From: Phytohalomonas tamaricis
Lineage (GTDB): Bacteria > Pseudomonadota > Gammaproteobacteria > Pseudomonadales > Halomonadaceae
Assembly (NCBI RefSeq): GCF_003012345.1
Contig: NZ_PVRV01000015.1
Location: forward strand, 62,001 to 126,000
DNA length: 64,000 nucleotides
Direction: 5' to 3'
Notes under the pieces: model-generated
What the model was told of the DNA's origin: nothing
Seen by the model: only the letters and a program-made list of their open reading frames with translations
Database searches by the model: none
Shown: in pieces, positions 48,941 to 57,345 of the stretch
How the letters are laid out: every line of letters starts with the position of its first letter
Position numbering within the stretch: position 1 is the first letter of the stretch
Translations under genes and position numbers: made by a program

Positions 48941-49293
48941 GCGTTCCTTTTAGATCAAAGCGCCAGGCAAAAACGCTGGGAAAGGCGATATCGCTACCAC
49001 AATGGCATTTTAAGCGTGGCAACGACCTCTGTGGCGTCAGGTAAATGGACACGGTTCGAGCCGTCGCAACCGAATCGTCGACTAAAGTCCAGATGGACAA
49101 TTTGGCCCATTGGCCTTACCAATTAATAAAACCTGACTGACCTATAGGCGTCAATGCATAGCGGGAAAAGTCAGGCTAGACCTTCGCATAAGGTCAATAA
49201 AAATAGTGCATGCCCCGTGACCTATTGGACCAATCCATCTGACCGAATGCCTGTGCTGGATTCGCTCATCGCCATCACAATGCCGAGGTAACC
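48941..49293. promoter_or_regulatory. divergent control region uxaC / TRAP operon with inverted repeats
   Basis: No gene is present. Inverted repeats include ATTGG-CCTTA-CCAAT (49109-49123), ATTGG-A-CCAAT (49224-49234) and GACCTT-N5-AAGGTC (49179-49195). The ATTGG/CCAAT halves recall the UxuR/ExuR operator of enterobacteria, and a GntR regulator of that subfamily is encoded at 52479. Confidence 0.5.
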
Positions 49294-50304
49294 ATGCCAT
49301 TGCTCAAGCCCCTGCTGCTCAAATCACTGGCCACCGCCTGCGCCGCTGCCGCGCTCACCCTGACGGGTACGACAGCCGCCCAGGCGATGGACCGCGTGAC
49401 GCTGCGCCTCGCCCACGAACTCAATCAGGACCATGTCGTCGCTCAGGCGTATACCCACCTGGCCGAAGAAGTAAAGCAGCTTTCCGATGGCAAGATGCGC
49501 ATCCAGATTTTCCCCAACGGCCAGATGGGCAGTACCCGCGAGACGGTAGAGCTGATGCAGAACGGTGCGCTCGACATGAGCCACGCCTCAGCAAGCGTGC
49601 TGGAGTCCTTCGCCGATATCTATTCCGTCTTCAACCTACCTTATCTGTTCAACGATCAGGCCCATTTCAACAAGGTGGTATTTGGCGATATCGGCCAGAA
49701 CATCATGGCCTCGACCAAGGATAAGGGCTTCGTCGCCATTGGCGCTTATGTCGCGGGCACCCGCAGCTTCTACGCCAACAAGCCGATCAAGAGCCCAGCG
49801 GACCTCAAGGGCATGAAAATCCGCGTTCAGCCTTCACCGACCACGCTGGCGATGATCAAGATGATGGGCGGCTCGCCCACGCCGGTGCCGTTCAGCGAGG
49901 TTTATAGCGCCCTCCAGCAGGGTGTGGTCGATGGTGCGGAAAATAACGTGCCTTCCTGGGTACAGACCCGTCACCTCGAACTGGCCAAGTACTTCTCGGA
50001 GGATGAGCACACCTCAGTGCCTGATTTCCTGACCATCTCCAACACGTCCTGGAACAAGCTGAGCAAGGAGCAGCAGGACGTATTGATGAAGGCGGTCAAG
50101 GACTCCGAAACCTATCAGCAAGAGCTGTGGGACAAGATCGACGCCGAGTCGCGTGAAAAAGCCAAGCAGGCCGGTGGCGTCTTCGTTGAAGTCGATAAGG
50201 CACCGTTCCGCGAAGCGGTCAAACCGCTGTATGAGGAATACAGCCAGAATCCCGAACACGCCAAGCTGCTTGATCAGATCAAGGCCGCCGGCACTGGCGC
50301 ATAA
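49294..50304 (+). CDS. TRAP transporter substrate-binding protein (DctP type), probably uronate
   Basis: The 336-residue precursor has a signal peptide ending Ala-Gln-Ala (about 29). The mature protein has the DctP fold with the conserved LKGMKIRVQPSPT segment, whose Arg binds the substrate carboxylate, and TPVPFSEVYSALQQGVVDGAENN. It delivers an organic acid to the membrane part. Divergence from uxaC and the downstream UxuR-like gene point to glucuronate or galacturonate. Confidence 0.93.
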   Translation: MPLLKPLLLKSLATACAAAALTLTGTTAAQAMDRVTLRLAHELNQDHVVAQAYTHLAEEVKQLSDGKMRIQIFPNGQMGSTRETVELMQNGALDMSHASASVLESFADIYSVFNLPYLFNDQAHFNKVVFGDIGQNIMASTKDKGFVAIGAYVAGTRSFYANKPIKSPADLKGMKIRVQPSPTTLAMIKMMGGSPTPVPFSEVYSALQQGVVDGAENNVPSWVQTRHLELAKYFSEDEHTSVPDFLTISNTSWNKLSKEQQDVLMKAVKDSETYQQELWDKIDAESREKAKQAGGVFVEVDKAPFREAVKPLYEEYSQNPEHAKLLDQIKAAGTGA

Positions 50305-50390
50305 GGCTTCAGTCCTCATCCATCCATAACCCCACCGGACCGGCACAAGCGACATGACGGCTTGTGTTGGTCTGCGGAGGTTGCATCGCC

Positions 50391-51005
50391 ATGAACGTTG
50401 AAAAAATCAAAAAACCGATCGATATCATGATCGCGACCATTACGGTCGTGGTCATGATCGCGCTGGTTATCTGTGTCGTCTGGCAAGTGTTCAGCCGTTA
50501 TGTCTTGAACGACCCGAGCACCGTCACCGGTGAACTTGCCCGCTTTCTGATGATATGGGTGGGCCTGCTGGGTGCTGCCTACACTGTCGGTTTGCAGCGC
50601 CATCTCGCCATCGATCTGCTGGCCGAAATGCTTAAGGGCCGTGCCAAGGTGGCACTTAACTTAATCATCAACCTGCTCATCACTGCCTTCGCCGCGCTCG
50701 TCATCGTCAAGGGCGGAATCGATCTGGTCGACAAGGTATTGGCGTCAGGACAACTCTCGCCCGAACTGCGCATTCCGATGGGCTATGTCTATATCGTCAT
50801 TCCCGTCAGCGGTGTGGTGATGATGTTCTACAGTGCCCTCTTTTGCGTTGACCTTGCCATTGGACTGTTCACCGGCAGGACTGCCGCACAGTCCCGTATG
50901 CCTTCCACGGCCGACACGGCGCCGATCCCGCACACGCTGCCGTCTAACGCCGCCCCCCATGCGTGTGCACCGCATACTCGTACCTCTTCAGAGGAGCATG
51001 TCTAA
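50391..51005 (+). CDS. TRAP transporter small permease (DctQ type)
   Basis: The protein has 204 residues from the ATG at 50391, with GGAGG 12 bases upstream. It has four predicted helices and the DctQ pattern (VWQVFSRYVLNDPSTVTGELARFLMIWVGLLGAAYTV, then RHLAIDLLAE). An unusually long polar, Pro/His-rich C-terminal tail (about 165-204) follows. Its stop shares one base with the dctM start. Confidence 0.93.
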   Translation: MNVEKIKKPIDIMIATITVVVMIALVICVVWQVFSRYVLNDPSTVTGELARFLMIWVGLLGAAYTVGLQRHLAIDLLAEMLKGRAKVALNLIINLLITAFAALVIVKGGIDLVDKVLASGQLSPELRIPMGYVYIVIPVSGVVMMFYSALFCVDLAIGLFTGRTAAQSRMPSTADTAPIPHTLPSNAAPHACAPHTRTSSEEHV

Positions 51006-52300
51006 TGGATTGGCCGATGCTTATCCTGTTTGGCAGTTTCTTTGCGCTGATCTTCATTGGCGTCCCGGTCGCTTTCTCGATCGGCATCGCGACGATTCTG
51101 ACCATGCTGGCGCTGTTTCCCCTTGACGTGGCCATTTCGGTCATTGCCCAGCGTATGGCAGCCGGGCTCGATAGCTTCACCCTGCTGGCGATTCCGTTTT
51201 TCATTCTTGCCGGTAACCTGATGAGCAGTGGCGGTATCGCCCAGCGGCTAATCAATTTCGCCCAGATCCTGGTCGGCCGGCTGCCGGGCTCACTCTCCCA
51301 CGTCAATATCATGTCCAACATGATGTTCGGTTCCATTTCAGGCTCGGCAGTCGCCGCCGCTGCCGCCGTCGGTGGCACGCTAGGACCGATGCAGGACAAG
51401 ATGGGCTACCCCAAGCCCTACTCGACCGCGGTCAATGTCTCGTCGTGCATTACCGGACTGCTGATTCCCCCCTCGAACGTCTTGATTGTCTATTCGCTGA
51501 CCTCGGGTGGCGTGTCGATCGCCGCGCTGTTCCTGGCCGGCTATATCCCTGGCATCCTGATGGGGTTGTCATTGATGCTGGTCGGCGGTGTCATTGCCAA
51601 GCGTCGTGGCTATCCGACCTCACCGCGCCCGACACTCAAGCAGGCGCTGCATGCCTTTCTGGATTCGATCCCGAGCCTTCTGATGATCGTGATCGTGATC
51701 GGTGGCATTCTCGCCGGTGTCTTCACCGCCACGGAAGCCTCCGCCATCGCCGTGGTCTATACCTTCGTGCTGTCAGTGCTGATCTATCGCGAGATCACGT
51801 TCGCCGAGCTGCCTAAACTGATTCTCGAATCGGTGGTGATGACCTCAGTCGTGCTGCTGCTGATTGGCCTGTCGGTGAGCATGTCGTGGGCAATGACCAT
51901 CGCCAACATCCCCTACACGATCAGCGATACGCTGCTGTCGCTATCGGATAATCCATGGATCATTCTGCTCATGATCAACGTGGCGCTATTGATCGTCGGT
52001 GTGTTCATGGACATGACCCCCGCGGTGCTGATCTTCACACCGATTTTTCTGCCTATCGCGACAGATCTCGGCGTTGACCCGGTCCACTTCGGCATCATGA
52101 TGGTATTCAACCTGTGCATCGGCCTGCTGACGCCGCCGGTAGGTAGCGCCCTGTTCGTCGGCTGCTCGGTATCAGGCGTCAAGATCCAGCAGTTGATTCG
52201 CCCGCTGTTACCGTTCTATGCGGCGCTGTTCGTCGTACTGATGGCTGTCACCTATATTCCATCCCTGTCGCTTCTCCTGCCACGACTGTTCGGCATGTAG
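51005..52300 (+). CDS. TRAP transporter large permease (DctM type)
   Basis: The protein has 431 residues from the ATG at 51005 (GAGGAG upstream). It has 11-12 helices with the DctM landmarks: LLAIPFFILAGNLMSSGGIAQRLINFA, the GSISGSAVAAAAAVGGTLGP sodium-site hairpin, and the matching C-terminal MVFNLCIGLLTPPVGSALFVG. It forms the sodium-driven transport core with the small permease. Confidence 0.95.
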   Translation: MDWPMLILFGSFFALIFIGVPVAFSIGIATILTMLALFPLDVAISVIAQRMAAGLDSFTLLAIPFFILAGNLMSSGGIAQRLINFAQILVGRLPGSLSHVNIMSNMMFGSISGSAVAAAAAVGGTLGPMQDKMGYPKPYSTAVNVSSCITGLLIPPSNVLIVYSLTSGGVSIAALFLAGYIPGILMGLSLMLVGGVIAKRRGYPTSPRPTLKQALHAFLDSIPSLLMIVIVIGGILAGVFTATEASAIAVVYTFVLSVLIYREITFAELPKLILESVVMTSVVLLLIGLSVSMSWAMTIANIPYTISDTLLSLSDNPWIILLMINVALLIVGVFMDMTPAVLIFTPIFLPIATDLGVDPVHFGIMMVFNLCIGLLTPPVGSALFVGCSVSGVKIQQLIRPLLPFYAALFVVLMAVTYIPSLSLLLPRLFGM

Positions 52301-52307
52301 TCATGCG

Positions 52308-52359
52308 TCGATATGCCGGTAGCCCATGATCTTTCGACCACAGGCTACCGGCATATCGA
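52308..52359. repeat. 17-bp perfect inverted repeat after dctM
   Basis: TCGATATGCCGGTAGCC (52308-52324) pairs perfectly with its complement at 52343-52359 across an 18-nt loop, 7 bp after the dctM stop. There is no T-run. It may stabilise or end the TRAP transcript, or act as a protein-binding site before the GntR gene. Confidence 0.65.
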
Positions 52360-52478
52360 TATTGGTCCTACAGGTTAAGGCACGCTTGGCACTGGCTGTG
52401 TCAGAATAGCGTCTGCGACTAACGTCTAAACAGGCACTTAGTACTTACTTTTCCTCGTGTGCACTGCAAGGTATTGCC

Positions 52479-53258
52479 ATGACGCTTCCCGACATGACGC
52501 CTCCTGAACCCAAACGGCTTTATCAGCGTATCGGCCGTACGCTCAAGGAGCAGATAGACAAGGGCGACTACCGTATTGGTGAGCGCTTGCCGGCAGAGCG
52601 GCTGATTGCCGAGGAGCTTGATGTCAGCCGTACGGTAGTACGCGAAGCGATCATCATGCTCGAACTGGAAGGACGCGTCGAAGTACGCAAGGGCTCTGGC
52701 ATCTATATTGTCGAGCCGCCGCATCGCAATGCGCACAATGGTCAGATTGATGAATTAGTCGCCGGGCCGTTCGAAATGCTCCAGGCCCGTCAGCTGATCG
52801 AAAGTAACATTGCTGAATTTGCCGCCACGCAGGTAACGCGCAACGATATCGTCGAACTGATGCGCATCGTCGAATGCGGCCGCAGCGAGGACCGCTACCG
52901 TGATTCGGACTGGGACCGCCAGTTTCATGTCCAGATCGCCCAGGCGACCCAGAATGCCGTGTTGCCTTTTCTGGTCGAGCAGATGTGGCGACAGCGCACC
53001 CTCAATCCGATGTGGCACAAGCTTCATGACCGCATTGAAAACCATGACGTGCTCAAGAGCTGGTGTGATGACCATGAGGCGATTCTCAACGCTCTGATCC
53101 GTCGTTCGCCGCAAGAGGCCAAGCGCACCATGTGGCAGCATTTGGAAAACACCAAGCAGATGCTGTTCGAGGCCAGCACGGTCGATGACGACAACGATAT
53201 TGACCGCTTCCTGTTCATCGATAATCCCGTCGTGGATATCGAAGCCTCAAAGCGATGA
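52479..53258 (+). CDS. GntR/FadR-subfamily regulator (UxuR/ExuR-like)
   Basis: The 259-residue protein has an N-terminal winged helix (RLYQRIGRTLKEQIDKGDYRIGERLPAERLIAEELDVSRTVVREAIIMLELEGRVEVRKGSGIY). An all-helical FCD ligand domain (about 90-245) follows, with the Asp/His metal ligands seen as DRQFHVQIA and HEAILNALI. This is the UxuR/ExuR type. It probably represses uxaC and the TRAP operon until a uronate or pathway intermediate binds. Confidence 0.9.
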   Translation: MTLPDMTPPEPKRLYQRIGRTLKEQIDKGDYRIGERLPAERLIAEELDVSRTVVREAIIMLELEGRVEVRKGSGIYIVEPPHRNAHNGQIDELVAGPFEMLQARQLIESNIAEFAATQVTRNDIVELMRIVECGRSEDRYRDSDWDRQFHVQIAQATQNAVLPFLVEQMWRQRTLNPMWHKLHDRIENHDVLKSWCDDHEAILNALIRRSPQEAKRTMWQHLENTKQMLFEASTVDDDNDIDRFLFIDNPVVDIEASKR

Positions 53259-53346
53259 AGCTTGGAACCTAGTCGTTTAGCGTGGCGACCAGCAGGCCGC
53301 GCGCTAACAGCAGACGGTATAGTAGCAAGCGAAGGCTCAGGCGTTT

Positions 53347-53829
53347 ATGTTGGCTCTTCACCACAATGCCAATCACGATGCCATGAATAAACTCGACAGT
53401 GCCCTGCTCAATCTCCTGCTCAAGGACGGTCGCATGTCCTATGCCGACCTGGCCCGCAAGCTCGATATCTCACGCGCCCACGCTCGCGCCCGAGTGCAAC
53501 AACTGGTGGCTGACGGCGTGATCGAACAATTTACGGCCGTCATCAATCCCGCCAAACTTGGCAAGGTTCTCTCAACCTTCATTGATCTGCAGGTAGCTCC
53601 TCATGCGCTTGAGCAAGTAGCTGAAGAATTGGCCGGATGTCATGAGGTGATCAATCTCTACATCATGAGCGATCTCAGAAGCCTGCATATCCATACGCTC
53701 ACCGACAGCCAGGCAACCTTCGATAGCTTCGCACGCCATTACCTGCTGGGCCGCAAGGAAATCCTTTCTATCAACTGCACTACGCTGCTGACGAGGGTCA
53801 AGCATGGCCGAGGCGGCGCCAGGCTGTAG
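53347..53829 (+). CDS. Lrp/AsnC-family transcriptional regulator
   Basis: The protein has 160 residues from the ATG at 53347; an ATG at 53383 (MNKLDSALL) fits the family start better, but neither has a strong Shine-Dalgarno. An N-terminal helix-turn-helix (MSYADLARKLDISRAHARARVQQLVADGVIEQFTAVINPAKLG) is followed by an AsnC-type RAM effector domain. The ligand is unknown. It sits just before the second TRAP operon and may control it. Confidence 0.88.
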   Translation: MLALHHNANHDAMNKLDSALLNLLLKDGRMSYADLARKLDISRAHARARVQQLVADGVIEQFTAVINPAKLGKVLSTFIDLQVAPHALEQVAEELAGCHEVINLYIMSDLRSLHIHTLTDSQATFDSFARHYLLGRKEILSINCTTLLTRVKHGRGGARL

Positions 53830-53918
53830 TTCCAAGCGTAAATAAGGCGTTGTTCTAGGCACCCGATAAGCTCCGCATCAGCATGCTGCGCTCAGCTAGC
53901 GCTATCGATCCCAAATTG

Positions 53919-53967
53919 GCACTAAAAAAGTGCATGCGCTATCCCCTGCGCTTAGCACAGGCTGTGC
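53919..53967. promoter_or_regulatory. NtrC-like upstream boxes of the second TRAP operon
   Basis: GCACT-AAAAA-AGTGC (53919-53933) fits the NtrC core GCAC-N7-GTGC exactly. GCACA-GGC-TGTGC (53955-53967) is a perfect inverted repeat with a spacer 2 bp too short. They lie 35 bp apart and about 200-240 bp upstream of the sigma-54 promoter. Confidence 0.5.
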
Positions 53968-54088
53968 AAACAAGAATTTACGTTCGGTCCCACCTAAACC
54001 CTCCTCTCTAACAAATGCGCTGCAGTCATGGGTAGTAACTGAACAATGTTCACTACTGCCTGCCAAAGCACATACCGCTGCCCAAGCG

Positions 54089-54117
54089 GCCCCGTTTCCG
54101 GTAGATCACGGGGCTTT
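54089..54117 (+). terminator. intrinsic terminator-like hairpin
   Basis: GCCCCGT pairs with ACGGGGC across a 12-nt loop and is followed by TTT. It lies 260 bp after the Lrp-type gene and 43 bp before the sigma-54 promoter. Confidence 0.55.
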
Positions 54118-54159
54118 AAAAATATAAATAAATTCAGTTAGTTATAAGCATGCAAAACT

Positions 54160-54175
54160 TGGCATCGAGTTTGCT
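54160..54175 (+). promoter_or_regulatory. sigma-54 promoter of the second TRAP operon
   Basis: TGGCAT-N5-TTGCT matches the consensus TGGCAC-N5-TTGCW with one mismatch and exact spacing. The predicted start near 54186 gives a leader of about 50 nt to the ATG at 54237. Confidence 0.7.
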
Positions 54176-54236
54176 TATAAAACAGCAAGAAGTTTACAAA
54201 CGCCCATCACACAATAACAAACGACAGAGAGCCATC

Positions 54237-55322
54237 ATGACAATCGATCGCCGCCGTTTCATCGCAGGAGCCCTCGCCACATCGGGCATGATCGTCGCCG
54301 CGCCCGCCATCGTGCGTGCCCAAAGCGAGCGCACCTTCAATTGGAAAATGACCAACGCCTATCCGCCTGGCTCACCGTTCTATGTCACCGGCCCCGGCAG
54401 CCCGACTGATTTCTGCAAGAAGGTCGAGGCGATGTCGAACGGCCGCCTCAAGATCCAGCACTTCGCCGCCGGCGAGTTAATCCCGGCGCTGGAAGGGTTC
54501 GATGCTGTCTCCAGCGGTGTAGTGGAAATGAACGCTGCCAACGCATTTTTCTGGGCTGGACGCCTACCCGCAGCGCAGTATTTTACTGCTGTGCCATTTG
54601 GTATGGCCACGTCCGGCATGAACGCCTGGCTCTATCACGGCGGTGGCCTTGAGCTATGGCATGAGCTCTACGCGCCGCACAACCTTATCGCCTTCCCGAT
54701 GGGTAACACTGGCACGCAGATGACCGGCTGGTTCCGTGAACCGCTGGAAAGCGTCGATGACCTGAAAGGGCTGAAGATGCGCATCCCCGGCCTGTCCGGC
54801 AAGGTCTACAGCGAGCTGGGCGTGGCGGTCAAATTACTGCCCGGCGGCGAGATATTCCCAGCGCTGGAGCGTGGCGTTATTGATGCTGCAGAATTCGTCG
54901 GCCCCTATCAGGACCGCCGCATCGGCCTGCAAAAGGCCGCCAAGAATTACTACACCACGGGCTGGCACGAGCCTACCAATGTGACTGAACTGATGATCAA
55001 CAAACAGGCGTGGGAAAGCCTACCCGCCGATTTGCAGGCTATCGTCCAGACGGCGGCCATGGCATGTAACGCCGAAAGCTATGCGTGGTGCGAATCGGTC
55101 AATGCCGAAGCGCTTGATGATCTGGTCAACAACCAGGGCGTCACTGCCCGGCCATTGCCGGCACCGATCATCGAGCGTTTGCATGAGGTAACTAACGACA
55201 CGCTGGAAAGCATGGCGGCTAATGATGCCTCAACGCGCAAGGTCCATGACGCCTTCATGACGTTCAAGAAGCAGTACGAACCGTGGAACGGGGTGGGCGA
55301 GCGCGCCTTTCTCAATCTGTAA
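54237..55322 (+). CDS. TRAP transporter substrate-binding protein, TakP-like, Tat signal
   Basis: The protein has 361 residues from the ATG at 54237. The N-terminus MTIDRRRFIAGALATSG is a twin-arginine signal, so export is probably in folded form. The mature part resembles the TakP/mannitol-chloroaromatic branch: NAFFWAGRLPAAQYFTAVPFG, LKGLKMRIPGLSGKVYSELG (Arg for the carboxylate) and AEFVGPYQDRRIGLQKAAKNYY. TakP binds 2-oxo acids as a dimer; a similar ligand is plausible but not proven. It is the first gene of a TRAP operon. Confidence 0.92.
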   Translation: MTIDRRRFIAGALATSGMIVAAPAIVRAQSERTFNWKMTNAYPPGSPFYVTGPGSPTDFCKKVEAMSNGRLKIQHFAAGELIPALEGFDAVSSGVVEMNAANAFFWAGRLPAAQYFTAVPFGMATSGMNAWLYHGGGLELWHELYAPHNLIAFPMGNTGTQMTGWFREPLESVDDLKGLKMRIPGLSGKVYSELGVAVKLLPGGEIFPALERGVIDAAEFVGPYQDRRIGLQKAAKNYYTTGWHEPTNVTELMINKQAWESLPADLQAIVQTAAMACNAESYAWCESVNAEALDDLVNNQGVTARPLPAPIIERLHEVTNDTLESMAANDASTRKVHDAFMTFKKQYEPWNGVGERAFLNL

Positions 55323-55354
55323 CCGCTCTTGAGCGCTGAACTGGCAGGAATGTC

Positions 55355-55864
55355 ATGAATCAACTCGTGCGTATCATCGAGTCCATTGTCGTCGCCGTGG
55401 GCGTCGCCGTTCGCCTGGCTCTATTGGGACTGGTGCTGCTGGTCGCATTCGATGTGCTGCTGCGCTATCTCCTGGACTACAGCCCGGTCGCCCTGCAGGA
55501 GCTTGAATGGCACTTGATGTCACCGATTGCCCTGCTGGGGCTCTCCTATGCCGTCAAGTACCGCGCCGATGTCCGCGTCGACTTCATTTATGAGCACTTC
55601 TCCGTGCGCGGCAAGGCCGTGATCGACCTGCTTTCCGCACTGTTGATGCTGGCGGTAGGCATCATCATCTGCTGGCTGTCGATCGGCTATGTCGAGCAGT
55701 CCTATGCGATGGGCGAAGGCTCGCCTGATCCGGGCGGATTGCCGTACCGCTATCTGCTCAAGGCCTTTCTGCCGCTCGGTTTTGCCCTGCTGGCGCTGCA
55801 AGCCATCGCCGAATGCCTGCGCGCCACAAACCAACTGATAGACCCTGCCCGGAGTATGTCATGA
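55355..55864 (+). CDS. TRAP transporter small permease (DctQ type)
   Basis: The 169-residue protein has four predicted helices. The segments LLRYLLDYSPVALQELEWHLMSPIALLGLSYAVKYRADVRVD and GSPDPGGLPYRYLLKAFLP are characteristic of the small permeases paired with TakP-type binding proteins. The start is 32 bp after the binding-protein gene, and the stop overlaps the large permease by 4 bp. Confidence 0.93.
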   Translation: MNQLVRIIESIVVAVGVAVRLALLGLVLLVAFDVLLRYLLDYSPVALQELEWHLMSPIALLGLSYAVKYRADVRVDFIYEHFSVRGKAVIDLLSALLMLAVGIIICWLSIGYVEQSYAMGEGSPDPGGLPYRYLLKAFLPLGFALLALQAIAECLRATNQLIDPARSMS

Positions 55865-57186
55865 GCCCCAATGAATGGATCGCCATCGCCATGCTGGGCG
55901 GCTTTCTGGTAATGATGCTGCTCGGCATTCCGGTCGCGATCGCACTGGCCGTGTCCGGTTTCGTCGCCGGCTATGCTGGCTTCGGCCCGTTGTTATTCAA
56001 CCTGCTGCCGTCACGCCTGTACGGGGTGGTCACCAACTACACCATGCTGGCGATCCCGCTGTTCGTGTTCATGGGTGTGATGCTTGAGAAGTCACGGCTC
56101 GCCGAGGATATGCTCGAAACGATTGGCCATGCCATGGGCGGGCTGCGCGGCGGCATGGGCATCGCCATTATTCTGGTCGGGGTGCTGATGGGCGCCTCGA
56201 CCGGCATTGTCGGCGCTACGGTGGTCACGGTCGGTATGCTGACTTTGCCACCGCTGCTGCGCCGCGGCTACAAACCGTCAATCGCCTGCGGCACGATCTG
56301 CGCCTCGGGGACGCTGGGCCAGATCATTCCGCCCAGCCTGGTACTGATCCTGCTGTCCGATATCGTCGGCGAATCGGTCGGCAGCCTGTTCGCCGCCGCC
56401 TTTATTCCCGGTCTGGCGCTGGCCGTGATCTACATGATGTATTTGCTGGTGCTCGGCTGGCTTAGCCCGAACAACGTACCCGCCATCCCCAAGCAGGAAC
56501 GTGACGCCAAGAACGGCAAACAGCTGGCTCTGGAGCTGTTTAAGAGCGTGCTACCCCCACTTTTGCTGGTCGTGGCGGTGCTCGGCTCGATCATCGGCGG
56601 TATCGCTGCGCCGACCGAAGCGGCCTCGATGGGTGCGCTCGGCAGCTTGCTGATTGCCGCCGTCGCCCGTCGCCTGACATTTTCGCTGGTAAAGGAAACC
56701 CTGCACGGCACCTTGATGATCTCAGCCATGGTGTTTTTCATTCTGCTGTGCGCTCAACCGTTCTCGCTGGCGTTCCGGGGACTGGGCGGCGAACGGCTGG
56801 TGCAGGACATGTTCCTGATGCTGCCAGGCGGTGAAATCGGTGCGATCCTGTTTCTGATGGCAGTCCTGTTTGTACTCGGCTTCTTTTTGGAATGGATCGA
56901 GATTTCCTACATTGCGCTGCCGATGTTTCTGCCGGTCTTTCATCAGTACGGCACGGACATGGTGTGGCTCGCGATCTTGGTGGCAATGAATCTACAGATG
57001 TCGTTTCTTACTCCGCCGTTCGGCTGGGCGCTGTTCTTTCTCAAGGGCGTCGCCCCACCCGGCGTCTCGACCAAGGACATCTATCTGGGCGTGCTGCCGT
57101 TCGTCGGGTTGCAGCTGCTGGCTGTTGCGCTGATTTTTTTCTTTCCCATCATCGCGACCTGGCTGCCTACAGCCATTGGCTGGTAA
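55861..57186 (+). CDS. TRAP transporter large permease (DctM type)
   Basis: The protein has 441 residues from the ATG at 55861, overlapping the previous stop (ATGA). It has about 12 helices, the N-terminal GASTGIVGATVVTVGMLTLPPLL hairpin, the CGTICASGTLGQIIPPS block, and a C-terminal NLQMSFLTPPFGWALFFLKG, the mannitol/chloroaromatic-type subfamily. It is the last gene of the operon; a loose GCCCC/GGGGC hairpin follows. Confidence 0.95.
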   Translation: MSPNEWIAIAMLGGFLVMMLLGIPVAIALAVSGFVAGYAGFGPLLFNLLPSRLYGVVTNYTMLAIPLFVFMGVMLEKSRLAEDMLETIGHAMGGLRGGMGIAIILVGVLMGASTGIVGATVVTVGMLTLPPLLRRGYKPSIACGTICASGTLGQIIPPSLVLILLSDIVGESVGSLFAAAFIPGLALAVIYMMYLLVLGWLSPNNVPAIPKQERDAKNGKQLALELFKSVLPPLLLVVAVLGSIIGGIAAPTEAASMGALGSLLIAAVARRLTFSLVKETLHGTLMISAMVFFILLCAQPFSLAFRGLGGERLVQDMFLMLPGGEIGAILFLMAVLFVLGFFLEWIEISYIALPMFLPVFHQYGTDMVWLAILVAMNLQMSFLTPPFGWALFFLKGVAPPGVSTKDIYLGVLPFVGLQLLAVALIFFFPIIATWLPTAIGW

Positions 57187-57241
57187 CGGCAGCAGGATGT
57201 CATTTCACCGCTTAAAAGCAACTTGAGACCAGACAAAAAAC

Positions 57242-57263
57242 GCCCCGCGCCTAAACGTGGGGC
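57242..57263. terminator. hairpin after the second TRAP operon
   Basis: GCCCCGCG pairs imperfectly with CGTGGGGC. An A-run precedes it on the plus strand, so it would be a better terminator for minus-strand transcription. Confidence 0.45.
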
Positions 57264-57345
57264 TCGCTTCTTCCTGGCTTCGCTGCCATGCTCAGTAACC
57301 AATAATTTCATTTGTCTTTACTTATGAAAATAGAAGACACCCTGC

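Larger units (their letters stand above)
53830..54236. other. intergenic region upstream of the second TRAP operon
   Basis: The 407 bp carry NtrC-like boxes, a hairpin near 54030-54055, a terminator-like hairpin at 54089-54117 and a sigma-54 promoter at 54160-54175. No open frame looks coding. A short untranslated RNA ending at the terminator is possible but unproven. Confidence 0.5.
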
